Positions 6,061 through 10,412 of a stretch of 10,412 nucleotides of DNA are shown in pieces (positions within the stretch are counted from its first letter, which is position 1; the number at the start of each line of letters is the position of its first letter). This DNA is from JBCCFW01 sp039029535. GTDB taxonomy: Bacteria > Acidobacteriota > JBCCFW01. Made by a program: the position numbers and the translations under genes. The notes beneath the pieces are model-generated. The model made no database searches. It saw only the letters and a program-made list of their open reading frames with translations, and was not told the origin of the DNA. The stretch is taken from NCBI GenBank assembly GCA_039029535.1, contig JBCCFW010000226.1, positions 1-10,412 of the forward strand, written 5' to 3'.

Positions 6061-6343
6061 TGATGGCCCGGAGTTCTTCACTGAAGCCACGAGGTCATCG
6101 TCGAGATGTGGGAGAGGTGGCTCGTGGGACGGCGTCGTGCCGTGGTGACGCTCGGACTCAGGAATGTCGGACCGCAACCTGGGCGGTCGAGAGTCATGGC
6201 TCGGCTTCTGGGCGCGCGGCGTAACGGTGCCAGGACTGGAGGCGGCGAAGCCCACGAGTGACTCGAGTCAGGAGACGATGGACGAGTCGAGCTCCGGTAG
6301 CCCCGAGCACGAGAGCTCCGATCGCGGCAAGATCCCGGGATGA
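6061..6343 (+). pseudogene. Decayed third copy of the FGE-fold gene
   Basis: From 6061 the DNA matches the intact copies from the codons for VTVPEFF. A one-base loss follows at about 6080, then the reading SHEVIVE. At about 6105 the match jumps to RGGSW (6113-6127), so roughly 390 bases (about 131 codons) are missing. In the resumed frame TGA (6146-6148) stands where the intact copies have their Cys codon (TGT in both). Then GGRESWLGFWARG and VTVPGLE match the C-terminus, and a Ser/Glu-rich tail runs to TGA at 6341-6343. There is no N-terminus, membrane segment or coiled coil. The copy is broken by at least four events. The final TGA overlaps the next gene's ATG, which suggests that an earlier intact version was translationally coupled to the acetyltransferase gene. 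Confidence 0.85.
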
Positions 6344-6855
6344 CCTCACCGGACTCCGTCACCCTCGTTCGCGCCACCCAAGCCGACGCCCTGCTGCTCG
6401 AGAACCTGCTGAGTCTCTACCTGCACGATCTCAGCGCGATCTACCCCATGGAGCCGAACCCGGACGGACGCTTCGTTTACGACCGGCTTCCGCTCTACTG
6501 GACCGAGCCCGACCGTCGTCGTGCCTACCTCATCGAGAGCGAAGACCGGGTGGCCGGTTTCGCCCTGACCAGTCGGGGCTCACCGGCCACCGACGATCCA
6601 GAAGATCTCGACACCTCCGAGTTCTTCATCCTCAGGGCCGACCGTCGCTCCGGCATCGGCAAGCAGGCAGCCCATCGACTCTGGGACGAGCAGCCGGGCC
6701 GGTGGGTCGTGCGGGTGCCGGAGGTGAACCGTGCCGGGAGCCCGTTCTGGCGAGAGACCGTGAGCGGCTACACGGGCGGCGACTTCAGCGTGGGGGAGTG
6801 GTCGGGACGACCCGAGCGCTGGGCCGTCTACACCTTCGCGAGCCGCTCATCCTGA
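6340..6855 (+). CDS. GNAT-family N-acetyltransferase
   Basis: A 171-residue protein with a GNAT layout: the N-terminal helix region has the VRATQADALLLENLLSLY pattern (10-27), a beta pair lies around 62-78, and motif A is at 94-115. The acetyl-CoA pyrophosphate loop is R102-R-S-G105-I-G107 (RxxGxG). The PEVNRAGSPFWR stretch (127-138) corresponds to the late acceptor-side segment. It resembles the small 'predicted acetyltransferase' group (COG5628-like). The family would transfer acetyl from acetyl-CoA to an amine, but the substrate is unknown. The ribosome-binding site is weak. The ATG overlaps the TGA ending the FGE remnant (ATGA), so expression may once have relied on coupling from that gene. 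The stop lies one base from the stop of the convergent minus-strand gene, with no terminator between them. Confidence 0.9.
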   Translation: MTSPDSVTLVRATQADALLLENLLSLYLHDLSAIYPMEPNPDGRFVYDRLPLYWTEPDRRRAYLIESEDRVAGFALTSRGSPATDDPEDLDTSEFFILRADRRSGIGKQAAHRLWDEQPGRWVVRVPEVNRAGSPFWRETVSGYTGGDFSVGEWSGRPERWAVYTFASRSS

Positions 6856-6856
6856 G

Positions 6857-9112
6857 TCAGTCCCGGGGCGGCGGCACGACGAAGTTCCACGGTGCCCGCT
6901 CGCCGGCATTCACCTGCTTGAGCTCCTCGAGCATGTACTTGCTCTGGTACGAGTCGTAGCCCCAGGGCGAGTACTCGGCTCGGTTGCCGATGATCTTGGT
7001 GATGATCCCGTCCTCTCCGTCCCACCACTCCGGGTCGATCTTCGGGAACGCCGCTCCCAGGCTCACCGCGAGCTCGGTGCGATCGGCGCCGTTGAAATCG
7101 AGCGTCTCGATCCCCGCGATGCGGCCCATGTACGACACGAGCTCGGTGGCTCCTGCCTGCAGGGCTTGCAGCCGGCGCACCATGCTCGCATTCCTCGTCG
7201 TGTTGTAGCGACGGATGCTCGTATCGAGATCCTGGAGCTGACCCGCCGTTTCGCGCTGGGACCTCCAGAAGGCTTCGGCCGTCGTGCGGTCGAAGAGGAA
7301 GTCCAGGGCGTTGCCCAGCACGTGCCCCCTCGCCCGGAGCACCTCGATGAGGGCGATGGTCCACACGTCGAGACCGGCCAGCTCGGAGCTGACGTCCACC
7401 ACCGGGTTCCTCTGAATCGCCTCGACGATGGCCTGGGCGCGCGTGTTGAAGTACTCGGCCAGTGAGGAGACGTACCAGACCACCACCGAGTCCGACCGGA
7501 GGTCGAAGCCCGTGACCGCCTCGACCTGCGCCCGCACCGTCCCGAGCTGATCACCGGTGCCCACCGACTTCTGGTTGAGCCTCGTGGCGACCTCGCGCAT
7601 GGCCTCGTTGAGGCTGGGGACCTTGCCCTGCTTCTTGGTCAGGATGTACTGGATGAGAGAGTCACCGCTCCGCGAAGTCTGAATGACCAGCTCGCGCATG
7701 CCGAGGAAGCGCTGGGCGGCCTCCGAGGTCGTGGCACGACGACTGAGACGCGTCTCCTGCGCCGTGCGCTCGGACTGACCGAAGTACGCGTGGTCGGCGT
7801 ACTTGCCGCCGCGATCGGACGCCATGGCATACGCGGCAGCGCCGAGCACCTCCAGCCCGCCGTACTTGTCGGCGTTCGAATCTTGGAGGCCGAGCACCGT
7901 CTCGTAGGAGGCGCCGAAACGCTGATTGAGGTCGTAGATCGGCTGGAGCTTCTCCGCGCTCCAGATCGACTGGAGCACCTTGCCCGGGCCGATGCGGAGC
8001 AAGCTGGAGTCCTCGATCGGATCACCGCCGAACGGATACACGTACTCGCTGGCGTCGGGGTTCTGGCCCACCGCGTAGGTGAACAGGGACAGCCCCTCGA
8101 TGTAGACGTTGGTGTCGTCGTGAGTGACGCGGCCCCGGACGTTGGGGCCGAACTCGGGACCGAGGCTCTTGGGGATGATCACCGTGATCCGATTGCGCTC
8201 GTCGACCGCCAGCTTGATGTCCTCGCCGTCCCTGCCGCGCTCGTAGTGGACGATGAAGCCGTTGGCGTAGTCCACGGCGGCCTCGCCCTGGAGCAGGTCC
8301 CGGCCCCGCCGGATCTCGTAGTGACGCGTGGGGATCCACGCCGGCACGGTCCAACCGCCGGAGCGGTTCCGACCACGGATGAGCCAGAAGAGATCGAAGC
8401 CCTGATTGAGCGCGGCGATGGCGCCGTCGATCCCCGCGTTCGGCCCGACCAGGGCGAGGCCCTTGCCGATGCCGCGTTGAGCATCGGGTCGTTCTGGTCG
8501 CTCGCCGAAGAAGTGAACGAAGGTGTCCAGGTCCAGCAGGATCTCCTGGAGCTTTCGCTCGGGGCTGGCCGACTGGAGGATCGAGTCCACGTAGCCCGGG
8601 GCTCGCTGTGGACCCGCCCCGCCTCCGTAGACCACCTTGAGCGCGCGGGTGAAGGTCCGTCTCTCGTCCTTCTCCCAGGTCACGTGATAGACCGGGATCG
8701 TCTCGCCCGCCTTCTTCGAGAGGACCGTCCGACCATCCACGCGACGGACGAGGTCGCGGGTCAACACGGTGGGCACCTTCTTGATGGAGGTGACGACCGC
8801 CTTCTCGTCCTCGAAGGTCTTGCCCCTGATCTCGAGGATCTCCTTCATGAACTGGAGGATGCGCTTGTTGTCGTTGACCAAGTCCAGGCGGGACGACGGC
8901 ATCTTGGCCAGCGACTTTCGCTCCAGAGCCGTGCGCGCGTAGATGTACCGGGCGTGATTCACCACCCCGTCACCACGCACGAAGCTGTCCCAGGAGTCGA
9001 CGCCGCCGATCAGGAGCAAGTGGGTCGTCCAATCGAGGTCGGCGTTCAGCAAGTAGGTCGTGATGCTGTAGCCACGACCCACGAAGACCACGTCGTAATC
9101 GAAGTCCGCCAT
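6857..9112 (-). CDS. Uncharacterised 751-residue protein with two Rossmann-like motifs
   Basis: The N-terminal YDVVFVGRGYSITTYLL (6-22) is a beta-turn-helix nucleotide-binding pattern with a GxGxS loop. GLALVGPNAGIDGAIAALNQ (218-237) is a second such pattern, ending in FWLIRGR. VYIEGLSLFTYAVGQNP (337-352) resembles the 'ATGQxP' strand near the flavin in FAD/NAD(P)-dependent oxidoreductases. This order (FAD site, NAD(P) site, late GQxP strand) suggests a flavoprotein-like first half. The second half (about 380-751) is mostly helical and polar, and I recognise nothing in it. There is no signal peptide or membrane segment, so it is probably cytoplasmic. The start at 9112 is supported by AGGAGG ten bases upstream and by the Rossmann motif beginning at once. 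The frame is open 70 codons further up, but with poor codon character. It converges on the acetyltransferase gene and diverges from the secreted-protein gene. Gene reality is firm; enzymatic role is inferred. Confidence 0.88.
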   Translation of the reverse strand: MADFDYDVVFVGRGYSITTYLLNADLDWTTHLLLIGGVDSWDSFVRGDGVVNHARYIYARTALERKSLAKMPSSRLDLVNDNKRILQFMKEILEIRGKTFEDEKAVVTSIKKVPTVLTRDLVRRVDGRTVLSKKAGETIPVYHVTWEKDERRTFTRALKVVYGGGAGPQRAPGYVDSILQSASPERKLQEILLDLDTFVHFFGERPERPDAQRGIGKGLALVGPNAGIDGAIAALNQGFDLFWLIRGRNRSGGWTVPAWIPTRHYEIRRGRDLLQGEAAVDYANGFIVHYERGRDGEDIKLAVDERNRITVIIPKSLGPEFGPNVRGRVTHDDTNVYIEGLSLFTYAVGQNPDASEYVYPFGGDPIEDSSLLRIGPGKVLQSIWSAEKLQPIYDLNQRFGASYETVLGLQDSNADKYGGLEVLGAAAYAMASDRGGKYADHAYFGQSERTAQETRLSRRATTSEAAQRFLGMRELVIQTSRSGDSLIQYILTKKQGKVPSLNEAMREVATRLNQKSVGTGDQLGTVRAQVEAVTGFDLRSDSVVVWYVSSLAEYFNTRAQAIVEAIQRNPVVDVSSELAGLDVWTIALIEVLRARGHVLGNALDFLFDRTTAEAFWRSQRETAGQLQDLDTSIRRYNTTRNASMVRRLQALQAGATELVSYMGRIAGIETLDFNGADRTELAVSLGAAFPKIDPEWWDGEDGIITKIIGNRAEYSPWGYDSYQSKYMLEELKQVNAGERAPWNFVVPPPRD

Positions 9113-9343
9113 GGCGCGCTCGCCTCCTGGCCGGCCGACCGACCCGACAGCGGGACGGAGGGGGGCTGGTGCGAGCCTGGTGGAGCCCACCACGCCGACT
9201 CTTGGCCCCGGCAGTGGAAGCCGGCTGGCCTCCCCTGCGCTCAGCGGTCTCGATGAGGGAGACCACGCGCGGCTTGCCATGGGGCTGGTCGCAGGCTCTG
9301 AATCGGGAAGCCTCTTGGTCAAAAAAATGGCACGAGAGGACCC

Positions 9344-9357
9344 TCAGGAGCTCCTGA
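9344..9357. repeat. Perfect 14-bp palindrome, possible operator
   Basis: TCAGGAGCTCCTGA is identical to its own reverse complement. It sits in the divergent intergenic region about 230 bases from each start codon, a plausible place for a dimeric regulator that controls both genes. No second copy was seen in the window. Confidence 0.5.
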
Positions 9358-9365
9358 AGAGTGAA

Positions 9366-9388
9366 TTGCCGTTTCGGCAAAATTTCTT
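9366..9388 (+). other. Hairpin with A/T-rich flank
   Basis: TTGCCG (9366-9371) pairs with CGGCAA (9375-9380) around TTT, followed by AATTTCTT. It could be a weak attenuator or terminator in the leader of the secreted-protein gene. The stem is short and the T tract is interrupted. Confidence 0.3.
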
Positions 9389-9566
9389 GTCAGGATCGCA
9401 TCGCTCCTCGCCAAGTCCCTCTCACCAGCGCGCTCCACGTGCGGAGCCGCCGGAACCCTTCATTCGTCCCGTGCCGGAGAGCCCGAGCGTCTCTTCAGGG
9501 CTCCTCGGTCGGGATTGCTTGCCGGGGCGCGGGTGCATCGACCCGCGCTCGAGAGGAGAGATACCC

Positions 9567-10265
9567 ATGTTCTCGATCACCCGAGACCGACTGCTCGGCT
9601 CGCTCCTGTCCCTCACCTGTCTCGCCGGTCCCGCGCTGGCGCAGGACCCGGTGGTCCTGACCGCCGGAACCTGTGACGACTTCGCCCTGCCCTCGGAGCC
9701 GACCCTCCCGACCACCGAGCTCCTGTTGACCATCCCTGACGAGAAGCCCTTCCTCGACTTCGACGAGGTCGCCAACAACAGCCGGCTCGGTCACGTGTTC
9801 ACCCTGCCCTACTGCCTCGACTGCGAGAACGGTGAGAACTACCTGGAGGTCACCGTTCGCGCCACTGGAGACATCGCCTACAACGACAACCTGGTCCTCC
9901 AACGCTCCGACACCAACGGCATGCGCTCCGACCGCCTGTGGGGCGTCCGCGTGGGTGACCTCGCCGGTTGCTCCTGGGGCTCCCCGGGCTGCACGGAAGG
10001 GACCTTCCGCTTGAACCTCTGCGACCTCCCCGGCGACGGGCACGTCGTCACCGGCATCGACGAAGTCGCCACCGGCATCGGTCTCACCGGCAGCCTCCGC
10101 GTGGACTTCCAGGACGACACCACCGTCGACTGCATGCGCCTCGTCGTGACGCCCGGCTGCTGCCCGTGGTGCGCCGAGGACGACTCCCTGCGCGGCGCCC
10201 CCATCCTGGTCCCCGGACCTGGACGGGCGCTCGATCCTCGCCGCGGTCTCGACGACGGACGCTGA
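9567..10265 (+). CDS. Secreted Cys-rich protein of unknown function
   Basis: A 232-residue protein that starts at ATG 9567 after GAGAGGAGAG (9551-9560). Residues 1-25 form a signal peptide: Arg6 and Arg8, hydrophobic core 9-24, and an ALA|QD signal peptidase I site after Ala25. The Cys at 18 is not in a lipobox. The mature part has ten cysteines (36, 83, 86, 135, 142, 152, 189, 198, 199, 202), including CLDC (83-86) and CPWC (199-202). The number and export suggest disulfides, and CPWC also resembles a thiol-redox or metal-binding motif. Between the cysteines, alternating hydrophobic residues suggest a beta-sandwich (for example 91-99 and 173-181). The last 20 residues are rich in Pro, Gly and Arg. 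The upstream extension of the frame lacks coding character and would bury the signal peptide, so it is rejected. No family is recognised. It would act in the periplasm or outside the cell. Confidence 0.85.
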   Translation: MFSITRDRLLGSLLSLTCLAGPALAQDPVVLTAGTCDDFALPSEPTLPTTELLLTIPDEKPFLDFDEVANNSRLGHVFTLPYCLDCENGENYLEVTVRATGDIAYNDNLVLQRSDTNGMRSDRLWGVRVGDLAGCSWGSPGCTEGTFRLNLCDLPGDGHVVTGIDEVATGIGLTGSLRVDFQDDTTVDCMRLVVTPGCCPWCAEDDSLRGAPILVPGPGRALDPRRGLDDGR

Positions 10266-10332
10266 GCCTCTTTTCTCCCGCCCCCCAGTGATCTCGGCGG
10301 CCGTCGTCGAGTCGCTTCTCTCTTACCCCGCC

Positions 10333-10360
10333 GATACCACCCCGGAAGGCGGGGGGTATC
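10333..10360 (+). terminator. Strong hairpin after the secreted-protein gene
   Basis: GATACC plus CCCCG (10333-10344, with A10339 bulged) pairs with CGGGGGGTATC (10350-10360) around GAAGG, an 11-bp GC-rich stem 67 bases after the stop codon. No T tract follows, so it is better read as an mRNA-stabilising or Rho-associated 3' structure than as a classic intrinsic terminator. A competing stem, CCGCCGAT (10328-10335) with ATCGGCGG (10367-10374), shares bases with it. Confidence 0.5.
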
Positions 10361-10412
10361 GCATCAATCGGCGGAGGCTGACGAGCCGGGCAGCACAAAA
10401 CAACCGCCCGCC

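Larger units (their letters stand above)
9113..9566. other. Divergent intergenic region
   Basis: About 454 bases between the starts of the 751-residue protein (minus) and the secreted protein (plus); it should hold both promoters. It contains a run of seven A (9321-9327), a minus-strand TTGACC (9321-9316) that could be a -35 element though no good -10 follows, a 14-bp palindrome (9344-9357) and a small hairpin (9366-9380). Open frames continue into it from both genes but have poor codon character. No further gene is supported. Confidence 0.55.

Noticed and set aside
9111..9566. Extension of the secreted-protein frame upstream to 9111
   Set aside because: It would place a clear signal peptide in the middle of the protein. 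The upstream codons are not coding-like, and the ribosome-binding site precedes 9567.
1..10412. CRISPR array, transposase, integrase or phage genes
   Set aside because: No regularly spaced repeats and no recognisable mobile-element proteins were found on either strand.

Overview
The window is about 10.4 kb of GC-rich bacterial DNA with strong G/C preference at third codon positions, compact genes and convergent gene pairs one or a few bases apart. Nothing in it fixes the lineage. The GC content, the repeated SUMF1/FGE-like genes, the large ABC-2 exporter permease and the exported Cys-rich protein would fit a Myxococcota-, Acidobacteriota- or Planctomycetota-like bacterium, but that is inference only.

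Left part (1-2419, plus strand). A complete tRNA-Ala(GGC) with an encoded CCA end is followed by two tandem paralogues (279-1313 and 1382-2419). Each encodes a short cytoplasmic N-terminus, one membrane segment, a charged coiled coil and a C-terminal SUMF1/formylglycine-generating-enzyme-fold domain. Both lack the first of the two catalytic cysteines of true FGE, so they are probably not sulfatase-maturing enzymes.

Centre (2443-6060, mostly minus strand). An ABC exporter is encoded by an ATPase gene (TTG start, very good ribosome-binding site) and a 558-residue permease gene that overlap by ATGA. Upstream on the same strand are a possible 32-residue ORF and a well-supported 55-residue single-pass membrane protein. 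Roughly 450 bases of gene-poor DNA follow (5613-6060), with two plus-strand hairpins trailed by T tracts that end no visible gene, and an AT-rich palindrome.

Immediately after that palindrome (6061-6343) lies a decayed third copy of the FGE-like gene. It has lost its N-terminus and about 390 bases of its middle, carries a frameshift, and has TGA where the intact copies have their one conserved active-site-region Cys codon. Its residual frame ends in a TGA that overlaps the ATG of a GNAT-family acetyltransferase gene (6340-6855). The local gene family therefore once had at least three members.

Right part (6857-10412). Convergent with the acetyltransferase, one base away, is a 751-residue protein of no recognised family with two Rossmann-like nucleotide-binding signatures (minus strand). 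Divergent from it, across a 454-base intergenic region, is a secreted Cys-rich 232-residue protein with two CxxC motifs. Strong hairpins follow its stop codon.

No mobile element, CRISPR array or phage gene was seen. The least explained parts are the FGE-like family, the orphan dinucleotide-binding protein, and the gene-poor segment with its unassigned hairpins.
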